DNA of 52,427 nucleotides from Candidatus Heimdallarchaeota archaeon. Lineage in GTDB: Archaea > Asgardarchaeota > Heimdallarchaeia > Heimdallarchaeales > Heimdallarchaeaceae. Positions 13,230 to 22,501 of this stretch are shown here, in pieces. A program made the translations under genes and the position numbers. The first letter of the stretch is position 1; every line of letters starts with the position of its first letter. Under the pieces are notes generated by a model that was not told the DNA's origin, ran no database searches, and saw only the letters and a list, made by a program, of their open reading frames with translations. Location: positions 1 to 52,427 of the forward strand of contig JABCTC010000024.1 in the NCBI GenBank assembly GCA_018238545.1, read 5' to 3'.

Positions 13230-15227
13230 TTAGCTATTTGATTTTATTTTCTTATATCCTTGAAATTCAAATTGCCAAAAGGCGTAACCTTCAGAAGCTC
13301 CTCTTAATTCGGATGCTATTTGAAGTGATGATTTAACACTTATCTCTCCACTAATTATTGTTCGTGAAACATGATGTTTTGTTTCAGAAATATCACAGTT
13401 GGATCTTTGTATTACAACTAATACAGCTCCCATATAATGAAGAGGTGTATTGATTGAGAAGGAATAAATCGGTTCATAAATACCTACGTTACCTTCAATA
13501 AGAGCTTCATGAATTGCATTTCTTACTAAAGGAATCATTATTTCATATCTAATAGAATTTAGTTTGATTTCCTTAATTTCTTTAACAATCACGGTTAGTT
13601 TTCGTACCAAATAACCTCGTAAAGGTCCTTTAAGAATCGCATTTCGAAAACCTGTCTTCAATAAATCATTCACTTCTTCTCCCATTTTATTCTCAATTAC
13701 TAGATAATTGTCTCTATGGTCTGAATATATACATTCTTTTTCCATATGAGTTGTTGGTTTGCATTCAAGAGTGATTTGTAGTAAATCCAGCTGATCCTGT
13801 TTCGTTAATATTACTCCTTTTTCAATTTGTTCAACAAGAGTTACCTCTGGATCTGAAACATTTACTTTTATACTACTTTTTTCAATTTCACCAATTATAA
13901 TTTCAAGTTGAAGTTCTCCAATACCAAATATTTTCATCTCTCCAGTATTCTCATCTGTTGAATGGTGGAAATTTGGTTTAATCAATGCCAGTATATCCAG
14001 TAACTTCAACAGTTTTGGTATATCAGATACCTTTTTTGGTTCCACTCGTCTAGAAATAACTGATTCTTGAAGGTAGGATATCTGTTTAAACAGAATGTTA
14101 GGGAATTCATCTATCTTATCAACAATAGTATCGCCTATTTGGACGTTTTTAACTCCAATAAGAACAGCTATGTTACCTGCTCCAACTGAATCTAGTTTTA
14201 CAAGAGACTGACCTTTATAGATACAAACTTGTTGAACTCTAGAAGATTCCCCTGTCCTTCTATTGAGGAGAACACTTCCTGATTTTATTATTCCTGAGAA
14301 AACTCTAACAACAGAGATTAAACCTCTATTATCTTCATACAATAGCTTCCCTAAACATAAAATTGTAGGACCTTTATCATCACAGTCTATTAGTGCCTTC
14401 TCAGATTTCTGGTCAATGAATTGTGTTATATACTTATAACGGTCTTTTTGGGCATCTTTAGGGTTAGGAACGTTTTCTATGATAGAAGATAGAATTGATT
14501 CTTTTATAGGAAAACTAATTTTCAGTTCATTAGAACTATTTTCCAAGTGTAGTTTAATTATTTCCTCAAATAAGGGAGCATTTTTGGAATATGCTGATAT
14601 TGCCCAACCATTTAATGCCGAACCAATTATTACAGTTCCATTATCAAATTTAACCTTCCATCTTTCTCTAAATTGAGCGTGGGCATATTGATTTATTAAC
14701 TCATTAACCATTTGAACTATGTTGTTTATTCTAACTTCTATCTCCTTTTTGGGCAATTTGAGCTCGTTTATTAATCGATCAATCTTATTTATGAATAATA
14801 TCGGACGTAAACACTCTCCCATTGCTTGCCTGATTACTGATTCAGTTTGAGCCATAATTTGCTCAACAGCGTCTACTATGATAATTGCACCATCCACTAA
14901 ACGTAATGCTTGTGAAACCATTCCTGAAAAGTCAACATGACCAGGTGTATCTACTAGATTAATCAAATGTGAAATATTGTTATGTTGGTATACTAGAGAT
15001 ATATTTGCAGTCTTGATAGTTATCCCTCTTTTCTGTTCCTCATCAAGGTAATCAAGCGCTCTTGCGGTCCCTGCCATTGTTTGTGAAATCAAACCACCTG
15101 CTTGTAAAAGATGATCAGACAAGGTTGTTTTGCCGTGATCAACGTGGCTGATAATACTTACATTACGTATCATTGCTTTATCTTGCATGGAAGATGACAC
15201 GTTCTCGACGTATTTGCTCATGAGCAT
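13230..15227 (-). CDS. EF-2 paralogue (translational GTPase) lacking the diphthamide site
   Basis: The GTPase domain is intact: HVDHGKTTL (G1), RGITI (G2), DTPGHVDF (G3), NKIDR (G4). EF-2 domains II-V follow. At 665 residues it is shorter than archaeal EF-2 (about 730). In domain IV the loop that normally reads HxDAIHRGxxQ is replaced by IKLNSIRYEIM before IPLVRNAI, so no histidine for diphthamide is available. Such EF-2-like paralogues are known from several Asgard lineages. A ribosome-related role is likely but not canonical translocation. The start may be 15227 or 15221; a TATA-like TTTAAAC lies about 25 bp upstream. Confidence 0.85.
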   Translation of the reverse strand: MLMSKYVENVSSSMQDKAMIRNVSIISHVDHGKTTLSDHLLQAGGLISQTMAGTARALDYLDEEQKRGITIKTANISLVYQHNNISHLINLVDTPGHVDFSGMVSQALRLVDGAIIIVDAVEQIMAQTESVIRQAMGECLRPILFINKIDRLINELKLPKKEIEVRINNIVQMVNELINQYAHAQFRERWKVKFDNGTVIIGSALNGWAISAYSKNAPLFEEIIKLHLENSSNELKISFPIKESILSSIIENVPNPKDAQKDRYKYITQFIDQKSEKALIDCDDKGPTILCLGKLLYEDNRGLISVVRVFSGIIKSGSVLLNRRTGESSRVQQVCIYKGQSLVKLDSVGAGNIAVLIGVKNVQIGDTIVDKIDEFPNILFKQISYLQESVISRRVEPKKVSDIPKLLKLLDILALIKPNFHHSTDENTGEMKIFGIGELQLEIIIGEIEKSSIKVNVSDPEVTLVEQIEKGVILTKQDQLDLLQITLECKPTTHMEKECIYSDHRDNYLVIENKMGEEVNDLLKTGFRNAILKGPLRGYLVRKLTVIVKEIKEIKLNSIRYEIMIPLVRNAIHEALIEGNVGIYEPIYSFSINTPLHYMGAVLVVIQRSNCDISETKHHVSRTIISGEISVKSSLQIASELRGASEGYAFWQFEFQGYKKIKSNS

Positions 15228-15395
15228 ATTGTTCTAATATACGACAGTTTAAAGATTTACCCTCAGAGATATTATTGTTAAAGACGTAAATCCGTAAACG
15301 TTTTAAATTTGAAAGTTATAATATTAGTTATCAGTAAAACTTTGATTAATATTGCTGGAAAAATTTAGTTTAATAAGAAAAAATGGTGTAATAAT

Positions 15396-15788
15396 ATGTA
15401 TGAAACAAAAATCCCTGGAACTAGATATTCCATAGCTTTAATGAACGACAAAGGTCAATGGATGATACAGATTAAACTAGATGGATTAGTAGAAGCTGAA
15501 ACACTTGTAAAAGATGTTTCTGAAAGAGGGATATTTAATAATATCAAATCAGTAGTCTCAGAAGTCAATCTATACTTAAACGAGTTTTTGCTTGATCAGA
15601 TAACCAAAAATATCACCGAACAAGCTTCCATCCTACTAAAAGAAGTGGTGGCTACTGCTTCAAGAGATAAACAAACAGAAGTGTCAGCACTTGAAGAAAC
15701 AATAGTTAGTATAATGGAAAGATTACAAATACTTGAGGAGAGAGTAAAACGGTTGGAAACTAACTTAGACCATCAAACCGCACAATAA
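15396..15788 (+). CDS. Hypothetical protein with C-terminal coiled coil (130 aa)
   Basis: Not recognised. The N-terminal half (ETKIPGTRYSIALMNDKGQW) looks like a small beta domain and the middle is helical (LNEFLLDQITKNITEQASIL). The last 40 residues are a coiled coil (ETIVSIMERLQILEERVKRL). ATG follows GGTGTAATAAT, a plausible ribosome-binding site. It precedes uS10 by about 100 bp on the same strand. Confidence 0.6.
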   Translation: MYETKIPGTRYSIALMNDKGQWMIQIKLDGLVEAETLVKDVSERGIFNNIKSVVSEVNLYLNEFLLDQITKNITEQASILLKEVVATASRDKQTEVSALEETIVSIMERLQILEERVKRLETNLDHQTAQ

Positions 15789-15885
15789 TTCTTTCTAACT
15801 TCCTTTTGTTGTTTATTTATTTTTACAAAACTTAAAACGAAATCTTCTTAAAACAAACTAGTTGCTTTTACAAAAAGGTGTAGCA

Positions 15886-16200
15886 ATGGCTCAACGTGCA
15901 AGAATAAAATTGATAGGAAATGATCCACAATCTCTGCAAAAAATCTGTAATCAAATTCAAAAAATCGCAGAAAGAACAGGAGTGCGTATTAGAGGACCCA
16001 TACCAATTCCGTCAAAACGCATTGTTATTCCAGTTCGAAAATCTCCTTGTGGAAATGGAACTGCAACTTATGATCATTTAGAAATGAAATTACATAAGAG
16101 AATTATCGATATGGATGCAGAAGAAAAGAGTATGAGACTTCTTATGAGGATTCATGTTCCTGAGGATGTACACATAGAAATTGCTATTGAACGAAAATAA
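15886..16200 (+). CDS. rps10: Ribosomal protein uS10
   Basis: 104 residues, small-subunit head protein. Diagnostic stretches: ARIKLIGNDPQSL, GVRIRGPIPIPSKR, SPCGNGTATYDHLEM, HKRIIDM. ATG 15886 follows AAAGGTGTAGCA with a clear Shine-Dalgarno; an upstream TTG at 15862 in the same frame would add eight unlikely residues. In many archaea this gene follows EF-1alpha, but here the two are about 24 kb apart. Confidence 0.95.
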   Translation: MAQRARIKLIGNDPQSLQKICNQIQKIAERTGVRIRGPIPIPSKRIVIPVRKSPCGNGTATYDHLEMKLHKRIIDMDAEEKSMRLLMRIHVPEDVHIEIAIERK

Positions 16201-16261
16201 TATTCCAAGTCCATTTCAGTATTAGAACGAAGAAAAATTCATTCCTCTTTTTAACTATTCT

Positions 16262-17200
16262 TCAATTATTGTTTGTTTTCAATCCATATTGTGGAAAGAA
16301 ATTATTTATCAGAATCAACAAGTCATCTGGCTGTGTTACAACATCAGACCCATAGATAAAATTTCTACTAAACTCTAGCATAGTATCAAGATAGTTTACA
16401 ACATCCTTCTCCGATATTAATAAAGTATAAGGGAATTTAACTTCAGCATCATAAATTTTTGAATTTATCACATTACTAAGCGATATTAAGGTAGTTTTTG
16501 ACAAATCTTTACCTAAGTTGAAAAGAAGTTCGGTAAATGTTCTAATATACCCTTCAACTACTTCCCTCTGTTTCATTATTAATTGAGAAAAGTAGGTAAT
16601 ATTCTCTAACTTTCCCTCTTTTAGTTCTTCAAACTTATACCAAAAATGGTCCTTTGATAGTACCTCGATAGAACAAACAGCGTTTCTTTGACTCTTTTCC
16701 ATTTCTACTCTTATGATCTTATTAGTAGAGTTTTCTAATTTTTGTGCGAAATCAAAATCATTTTCTTCTTTTTGCAGAGGTATTGAAAACTTTCTAATTA
16801 CTTGAGCCGGATAACTAAGCTCTAATTCTACCTCTAAATTCCCCCCTATCTGATTAAATTTCTTTACATTGCCTGTCAGCAGTATATCTATATCTTTCTC
16901 AGTATGGTAGTGATCCTCAATTCTTATCCCTACATTAGTTTTACCAAATTTTCCGTCGGTAATAACAATATTATTGTTTTTACTTTTAACACAAAACCCA
17001 TTATTTATTTCTAATTTCATACCAACAAGAATTCTTTTTGCCATTTCAGGTTCCTTTAATTTGTAATCAAATATCCCAAAATCTGTTCTTAGCTGACCTA
17101 TAACTCCCCATTGGCTCAACTTTATCGATAGAATCTCTCCCTCGATATATTCAATTGTTCTACCTGGAACTAATTTATCATTTACAGAATTATTCGTCAT
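16262..17200 (-). CDS. Hypothetical protein (312 aa)
   Basis: Not recognised. The first 100 residues are rich in beta strands with an OB-like look (GRTIEYIEGEILSIKLSQWG, VIGQLRTDFGIFDYKL). Then comes a second beta region and a helical C-terminal half (YFSQLIMKQREVVEGYIRTF). No signal peptide, membrane helix or catalytic motif. It lies 58 bp downstream of archaeosine TGT on the same strand and may be cotranscribed with it. Confidence 0.6.
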   Translation of the reverse strand: MTNNSVNDKLVPGRTIEYIEGEILSIKLSQWGVIGQLRTDFGIFDYKLKEPEMAKRILVGMKLEINNGFCVKSKNNNIVITDGKFGKTNVGIRIEDHYHTEKDIDILLTGNVKKFNQIGGNLEVELELSYPAQVIRKFSIPLQKEENDFDFAQKLENSTNKIIRVEMEKSQRNAVCSIEVLSKDHFWYKFEELKEGKLENITYFSQLIMKQREVVEGYIRTFTELLFNLGKDLSKTTLISLSNVINSKIYDAEVKFPYTLLISEKDVVNYLDTMLEFSRNFIYGSDVVTQPDDLLILINNFFPQYGLKTNNN

Positions 17201-17257
17201 GGTACTAGTTATTTATACTTACGATACTATAAAAACTCGTTTACCTTTGAATCTACA

Positions 17258-18862
17258 CTAGCTTTCAGTATTCAATTTGTTTTTCTTATAAAGATCTTTA
17301 AGACTAGTTAAATGTACTTCTTTTACAGTTTTGTTTATCAGATTCTCGGTTGTTTTCATGTGATTCATAAATTCTTTCCCAGAATCAACATAGCAAAGTA
17401 TAATTTTTTCATACTTCATTTCTTTAATAAATTTCTCAACATCAATATTTACTAATTCCATTAAATTCTTAGAAATAACATTAGAGAAGACATATTGACT
17501 AAATGGGAACGTTTCAATTAATTCTGAAGGAAGAACTCCAATGAAAGGTAAAAACATTCCAACATCAACTTCCTCTGATTCTCGTTGGATAATTTTCTTT
17601 AGATTTTCGTTTGCAAATAGCAGTTCAATTGGATTCTTTCTACCTGAGGTTAAGAATAATAGCATTTGATTGCTTTGTGGACTAAAATTTTCGATGATCC
17701 TTCTTCTTGATCTAGTAAATTCTGGTCGATAATATGAGAATTCGTCAAATATCTTTAATCCAACTTGTTTGGTGATTGGTGTTAAAAGTTCCCAATAGGA
17801 CTTTTCAGTGTTTTTTAGAACGTAATTGAAAGCTTTGAATAATGCGGGATGTGACTTAGCTTTCTGCTCAATTAATTCCCATAGTCTTCCTTCTCTTAAA
17901 GAAACACGTATTTGCTTAATCTCAGCCGATGATGCGGCGAGATTGTGCAAAGATAAATTGCGAACTCTTTCCTCTTTATCCAATTCTTGTAATTCCTTTG
18001 AAGTCCATTTTGAACAAACTTCACAATTACATGGTAGTTCACTAAGATTTGAAAGGTGGTAAGTTCCCCTAGATGTCATATAACGGTTTTCTTTAGCATA
18101 GAGAACGTAAGCTGCACTATCAAATGTGTCACATCCTAAAGCTACTATATATGGAAATATCATGGGGTGACCAGCACCAAAGAGGTGAAATGGTATGTTG
18201 TATGGCAGTTTTCTTCTTGCTGTTTGTATCATCGAAAAGAGTGAAACATAGTCATATTGCGACATTATAGGAACTACACTTCCAAGAGCATAGAATTTAA
18301 AGAAATCTCGATACCCTTTGTCTGATACTTCATCTATATATCTATCAATTAGTTGAGTGTTTTTTCCGCCCTGTATAGGGAGTGTCCATTTTGTTTCTGG
18401 ATGATTTTTAACGTGTTCAAGAGAAATATCAATGCGTTTTATAGTTTCATCTACTTTTTGGCTAGCTTGTTGAAAGCTATCAGTTGGAGGAGTAGGAACA
18501 TCTAAAATTACGCCAACATCTGTTCCTAATTTGCTCTGAATCTCTAATGAAAGAAGGGGGCTTATGTCTACATCTCCATAAGCCAATGTCTGATAAGCGC
18601 CACTATCCATCATAATATTACCATTAAAATCTATGATTTCGTGGATTTTCATTGAATCATCAGGTAAACCAAATCGTTTGAGAAATAGATATGCACTAGT
18701 GATAATGAAATTAAAACCAAATTTCTTAGATATTTCTTCTGCTGATATAATATTGTTTTTTGGATCTAAAACAGGTAAAAGGGTTGGTGTTATAACGTCT
18801 TCTCTTTCAAATTTGATTTTAGCTAATCTTCCATGCAAATCTGTGGCTACAATTTCGTCCAT
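17258..18862 (-). CDS. tgtA: Archaeosine tRNA-guanine transglycosylase (ArcTGT)
   Basis: Exchanges guanine for preQ0 at position 15 of archaeal tRNA. The catalytic core has MMDSGAYQ (nucleophile-region Asp at residue 86), LDVPTPP, PIQGG, LFGAGHP and FDSAAYV, with the zinc site CNCEVC plus downstream Cys/His. After about residue 380 come further domains (SRRRIIENFSP, then LLFLTSGRKNP). No PUA domain is visible at the C-terminus, unlike long ArcTGTs. ATG 18862 has AGGTG just upstream, so the eight residues before it are not translated. Confidence 0.93.
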   Translation of the reverse strand: MDEIVATDLHGRLAKIKFEREDVITPTLLPVLDPKNNIISAEEISKKFGFNFIITSAYLFLKRFGLPDDSMKIHEIIDFNGNIMMDSGAYQTLAYGDVDISPLLSLEIQSKLGTDVGVILDVPTPPTDSFQQASQKVDETIKRIDISLEHVKNHPETKWTLPIQGGKNTQLIDRYIDEVSDKGYRDFFKFYALGSVVPIMSQYDYVSLFSMIQTARRKLPYNIPFHLFGAGHPMIFPYIVALGCDTFDSAAYVLYAKENRYMTSRGTYHLSNLSELPCNCEVCSKWTSKELQELDKEERVRNLSLHNLAASSAEIKQIRVSLREGRLWELIEQKAKSHPALFKAFNYVLKNTEKSYWELLTPITKQVGLKIFDEFSYYRPEFTRSRRRIIENFSPQSNQMLLFLTSGRKNPIELLFANENLKKIIQRESEEVDVGMFLPFIGVLPSELIETFPFSQYVFSNVISKNLMELVNIDVEKFIKEMKYEKIILCYVDSGKEFMNHMKTTENLINKTVKEVHLTSLKDLYKKNKLNTES

Positions 18863-18918
18863 GTTCCTACACCTAGAGTCAATCAAAATAATAAAAAAAG
18901 GATATTATAGATTGAGTA

Positions 18919-19338
18919 TTACTCAGTCTGTGCTTTGTACTTATCAAATATCTTTTGTATTCTTTCAGAGATGGGTCCTGTACCTTTAACACCTTCTTCA
19001 CTAACAGTAAACCTATCAAACACCTGAATAATTGCTGCTTCTTCAATAACTTTTACGTTTTGAGGTTGGAACATCTGTGATAGTTCACTTGCTAGCCCTG
19101 ATAAATCAAAAGGCTCTTCAGCTAAAGTAATTTCAACAATGTTGCTACCTGTAATGAAAACTCTATAATAATACTCTCCACTACTGTCAGCATCTGCTAA
19201 AACCACATTTAAATTATTGTCTTGTATTCCTCGAAGAACACCTATATAGATTCTTTCATTGTTCAACAAAATTTTAACTCTTTTATTAAGAAGTCCACTT
19301 AATTCTAATAGAAACTCACGATTTGGGTTTGCTGGCAT
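18919..19338 (-). CDS. Lsm/Sm-like RNA-binding protein with C-terminal extension
   Basis: The first 75 residues are an Sm fold: Sm1 (LSGLLNKRVKILLNNERIYI, GVLRGIQDNNLNVVLADA) and Sm2 (FITGSNIVEI). A further 65 residues follow (FQPQNVKVIEEAAIIQVFDR) with a helical end. This resembles the longer archaeal SmAP3 type rather than the 75-residue SmAP1. It sits between tRNA-modifying TGT and the PUA-containing PAPS-reductase-like protein, pointing to RNA work. Confidence 0.8.
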   Translation of the reverse strand: MPANPNREFLLELSGLLNKRVKILLNNERIYIGVLRGIQDNNLNVVLADADSSGEYYYRVFITGSNIVEITLAEEPFDLSGLASELSQMFQPQNVKVIEEAAIIQVFDRFTVSEEGVKGTGPISERIQKIFDKYKAQTE

Positions 19339-19399
19339 AATAATCAAGGCAAACTCAAAGTCTGTATAAAAAAATGTTATGATATTCGATACTGTTTTT

Positions 19400-21418
19400 C
19401 TAGTAATTTTCTTGCTTTTTTAACCATATAGCTTCTCTAATGGTTTTCTTTATTTCTTTATTTACTACTGTAACTATGGGACATACATCAAAACACTGTT
19501 TGCATTGGTTGCAGAGTTGTTTATTCACTTCTAATTTTCCTCTATCTATTCTTATTGCCTTTTCTTTACATTTCCCTACACACAATCCACAGCCAATGCA
19601 ATCAATGCTTCTTAGTATTGTATATACAAACGCATTTACAGCTTCTACTACTTCCTTTTTTGTTCTCGTTTCCTTTTCCTTGAAGCTTATCTTGAAAGTT
19701 CCATCTCCATATAGTATTATTGAGTAGTCTTTCCCAGTAATTCTTGTATAGTTCATTTGTTGATTCGTTTTCACTTCTCCTATCATTGGTAGTGCTTCAT
19801 TCACCTTCTCTAGTTGAACATTGTTAGAAAATGCTCCAATAACAGTTATAGGTCGTGTTATACAACCACTTTCCTCTAATTGTAAAGAAGTTAACGTCAT
19901 TTCTTTATCGGAATGTTTTCCTTCCTCTAAATTTGGGGGGAGAATGTCTTTGATCTTCTTAGGCAAACTCTTGAATCTCCATAAACCATAGGACCAATAT
20001 TCTTCGGGAAGGTTCCTGTCTTCTCTCCAAGTCTTAACAGCTTCAAACAATTGATTGTGTAAACTGGGATGATGTTCTTCAAGGATTTGCATTTGTGCTA
20101 AATTGGACGAAGGGCAAGCCCAACAACCAATGCGCTCGTAACCATAGTCGTAAAGAGGATTATAAGGCAAATCTTTCCAAAAAATGTAAAGCCAAATCAT
20201 GAAAGCTGTCCAATTTTGAATAGGGGAAACATTAATCTGATTAGGGATGTATTGGTTCTGCCAAATGTTTGTAACAGAACGCTGGAAAGATTCGTATCTG
20301 CGCTGACCAATAAAACTGACACATTTGCCTTCAGGAAAATTCTGTTCAATAAGTTTCTGAATGGGAGCGAGTTTGGCAAATTTGCAGCAATAACGAAAAT
20401 CTCTACCAGGGGGACCGAACCGAGAAAAAGCTTCCCAGAAAAGATCAGAAGAAACACTTTCAATAATCAACTTATCTTCAACATTGAGGAATTTGCTACT
20501 TTCCTTAACGTAATCAATGGTTTCAGGAAACTCTATACCAGTATTGGCAAAAATAACTTTGATGTCTTCGTTAGGAAGAGCATCCATAACAAGTTTGAGA
20601 GTAACCAAACTATCCTTACCACCGCTGTAAGAGACAGAGACAGGTAATTGCAAGTCGCTTGTGATTTTAATGATGAAATCAGCTGATTCTTTTTCAATTT
20701 TTTGTAATTCAGATTGATTCCATTTAACAATCTCCTCCCAGGAAAGTTTGGTCTTTTTAAGAGAAAATTTTTCAGTGACAGGTTTGTAGTTTTTAGCGTA
20801 AATACCTTTTTCCATGTTCTTTCTATCAGATTCATTTATGCGAGCAATCCCACCTGCTATGACTTCATCATTATTGTTAATTACAACAATATAGTCACCA
20901 ATCTTAATGTCTGGGTCAGCATCTATAACTCCAGGGATAAGAATACTTGCTCCATTCTTGATATAATCAACAGCTCCATCACCAACCTTGACCCATCTCT
21001 TGGAAAATTTGCCGTTTAAGAGCGATAAACCATTTTTGCTAAGTTTGATGATCCATCTATTTGTGACAATATCAAATCGTCGAACACCAATACTGTAATT
21101 CTGGAGGAATATCTCATCCATGAAATCTTCTGAACCAACGTGGTTTAAAATAACAACATCTTCCTCTGTTATTATTTCAACATCGTCACCGAAATTATCA
21201 GAGATAAGTTTGCGAATCTGGACAATATCCGCCTTCATTGCAGGACGAGCATCATAAGGGGGAGTAAGAGGAAATAATTTAGTTTGACCTTCACAAATAG
21301 GGCAACTCCTAGCTTTGATGATTGGTAAAACACAATTATCACAGAAGAAAAGCGTATTTGGGCCTAAAATAGGGACATTTTTCTTTTTCTTCTTTCTTTT
21401 GGTTGAGATATTTTGCAC
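19400..21418 (-). CDS. PUA-PAPS reductase-ferredoxin fusion protein
   Basis: Four parts in order: an N-terminal zinc or iron site (FFCDNC, SCPIC); a PUA-like RNA-binding domain (ASILIPGVIDADPDIKIGDY, AGGIARI); a PP-loop ATPase of the PAPS reductase family (VSYSGGKDSL, FANTGIEFPET, DFRYCCKFAKLAPI, GQRRYESFQRS, GCWACPSSN); and two [4Fe-4S] motifs (CIGCGLCVGKCKE, CNQCKQCFDVCPI). The upstream gene's stop overlaps the start region, so the likely start is GTG at about 21418-21421. A PUA domain points to RNA rather than free PAPS as substrate. I infer sulfur chemistry on RNA; the reaction is unproven. Confidence 0.8.
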   Translation of the reverse strand: MQNISTKRKKKKKNVPILGPNTLFFCDNCVLPIIKARSCPICEGQTKLFPLTPPYDARPAMKADIVQIRKLISDNFGDDVEIITEEDVVILNHVGSEDFMDEIFLQNYSIGVRRFDIVTNRWIIKLSKNGLSLLNGKFSKRWVKVGDGAVDYIKNGASILIPGVIDADPDIKIGDYIVVINNNDEVIAGGIARINESDRKNMEKGIYAKNYKPVTEKFSLKKTKLSWEEIVKWNQSELQKIEKESADFIIKITSDLQLPVSVSYSGGKDSLVTLKLVMDALPNEDIKVIFANTGIEFPETIDYVKESSKFLNVEDKLIIESVSSDLFWEAFSRFGPPGRDFRYCCKFAKLAPIQKLIEQNFPEGKCVSFIGQRRYESFQRSVTNIWQNQYIPNQINVSPIQNWTAFMIWLYIFWKDLPYNPLYDYGYERIGCWACPSSNLAQMQILEEHHPSLHNQLFEAVKTWREDRNLPEEYWSYGLWRFKSLPKKIKDILPPNLEEGKHSDKEMTLTSLQLEESGCITRPITVIGAFSNNVQLEKVNEALPMIGEVKTNQQMNYTRITGKDYSIILYGDGTFKISFKEKETRTKKEVVEAVNAFVYTILRSIDCIGCGLCVGKCKEKAIRIDRGKLEVNKQLCNQCKQCFDVCPIVTVVNKEIKKTIREAIWLKKQENY

Positions 21419-21422
21419 CACC

Positions 21423-22442
21423 TTAAGTCTCTCTAAGGAGTCGCATGAGAATACGAGGAATTTGCTTGTAACTGTTAACCTCTGAGAACTTCCCTTTGCC
21501 AAGTCTAGCAAGATCTTTACACACTCTTCTTCCCCAATCTTGTTTACTTGGTAATGCTAAAACATGAAGTTTGGGGAAATATTTTAGATAAGGTCGGGGG
21601 TCGCCTCCTCTATTGAAAGCTCCATCGGTAACAAGAACACCAAATTTGTTTCTCTTTTTGATTTTTTCGAGTTCTAGACCACCATATTTTAACCCTTCAG
21701 AAATATTAGTATATCCTGCACTATCGCTCTCAAGGATCCGATTAATTAGTTCGTCTGTCTTAACCCTTTCTTTTATACGTTTGATAGTATATGCCTTTGT
21801 ATTGAATACTACAACGCTGAAATTATCTCGTGCTAAGTTATATGCCATCACAGCAACTGTCAAAGCTGCTGTTGTGAATCGTTCACCATACAACGAACCA
21901 GAAGTATCAAACATCAATACTGCAGTCTTTTGTTTTTCCTTTCTCTCAAGACTAACAATGTCTTCAGTGTTCAAGATTCTACTTCTATTTTCCAGAAACC
22001 TTTCTAACGTTTCATCGATATCAAATTCATCTATACCTGGTTCATATTCAGTTTGTTCAAAAACTTCTCCCCTAATCCCTTGACTTGTAACACCAAAAGC
22101 GGTTGTTAAAATAACTTTTCTTGCTAATCTACGGAAAATTGGTCTCGTTCTATCGTCTAAAGCTGACCTTAGCATAAAGAATAATTCAGGAGCACTACTA
22201 TCGCCTTTAGATGCTCTTCTTGAAACAAGCGTATAACCTTTCTTAGAGTTTAACGCTTCCGCAACAGCAAACTTGTTTGAAATAGCTAAACCCTGAATAG
22301 CTGGCATATTATCAACATCAACAGCTAATTCAGTTTGCTTTTTAATTTCATAATAACTCATACCTTCAGATAAACTTGAATATACTGAAGGGTTTCTTTT
22401 TCCAGATACAATTTCGGCTTCTAGGAGTCTATTTTTATCCAT
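21423..22442 (-). CDS. VWA domain protein, partner of MoxR ATPase
   Basis: The C-terminal half is a von Willebrand A domain with an intact MIDAS: DTSGSLYG, the threonine in GYTNISEG, and LVTDGAF. The N-terminal 150 residues are helical and basic (RPIFRRLARKVIL). It follows the MoxR gene by about 60 bp and overlaps the start region of the PAPS-reductase-like gene, so the three likely form one transcript. MoxR-VWA pairs act as chaperones that assemble or insert metal cofactors, so the downstream iron-sulfur protein may be the client (inference). Confidence 0.85.
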   Translation of the reverse strand: MDKNRLLEAEIVSGKRNPSVYSSLSEGMSYYEIKKQTELAVDVDNMPAIQGLAISNKFAVAEALNSKKGYTLVSRRASKGDSSAPELFFMLRSALDDRTRPIFRRLARKVILTTAFGVTSQGIRGEVFEQTEYEPGIDEFDIDETLERFLENRSRILNTEDIVSLERKEKQKTAVLMFDTSGSLYGERFTTAALTVAVMAYNLARDNFSVVVFNTKAYTIKRIKERVKTDELINRILESDSAGYTNISEGLKYGGLELEKIKKRNKFGVLVTDGAFNRGGDPRPYLKYFPKLHVLALPSKQDWGRRVCKDLARLGKGKFSEVNSYKQIPRILMRLLRET

Positions 22443-22501
22443 TTTTCCTCTGAAGACATATGGTTTTTGAAAGTCCTCTCGGAATGGATCCCCCTCCTCG
22501 T

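Noticed and set aside
20197..20835. Several overlapping open frames within the PAPS-reductase fusion gene
   Set aside because: They lie inside a clearly coding gene on other frames, and none has a recognisable domain.
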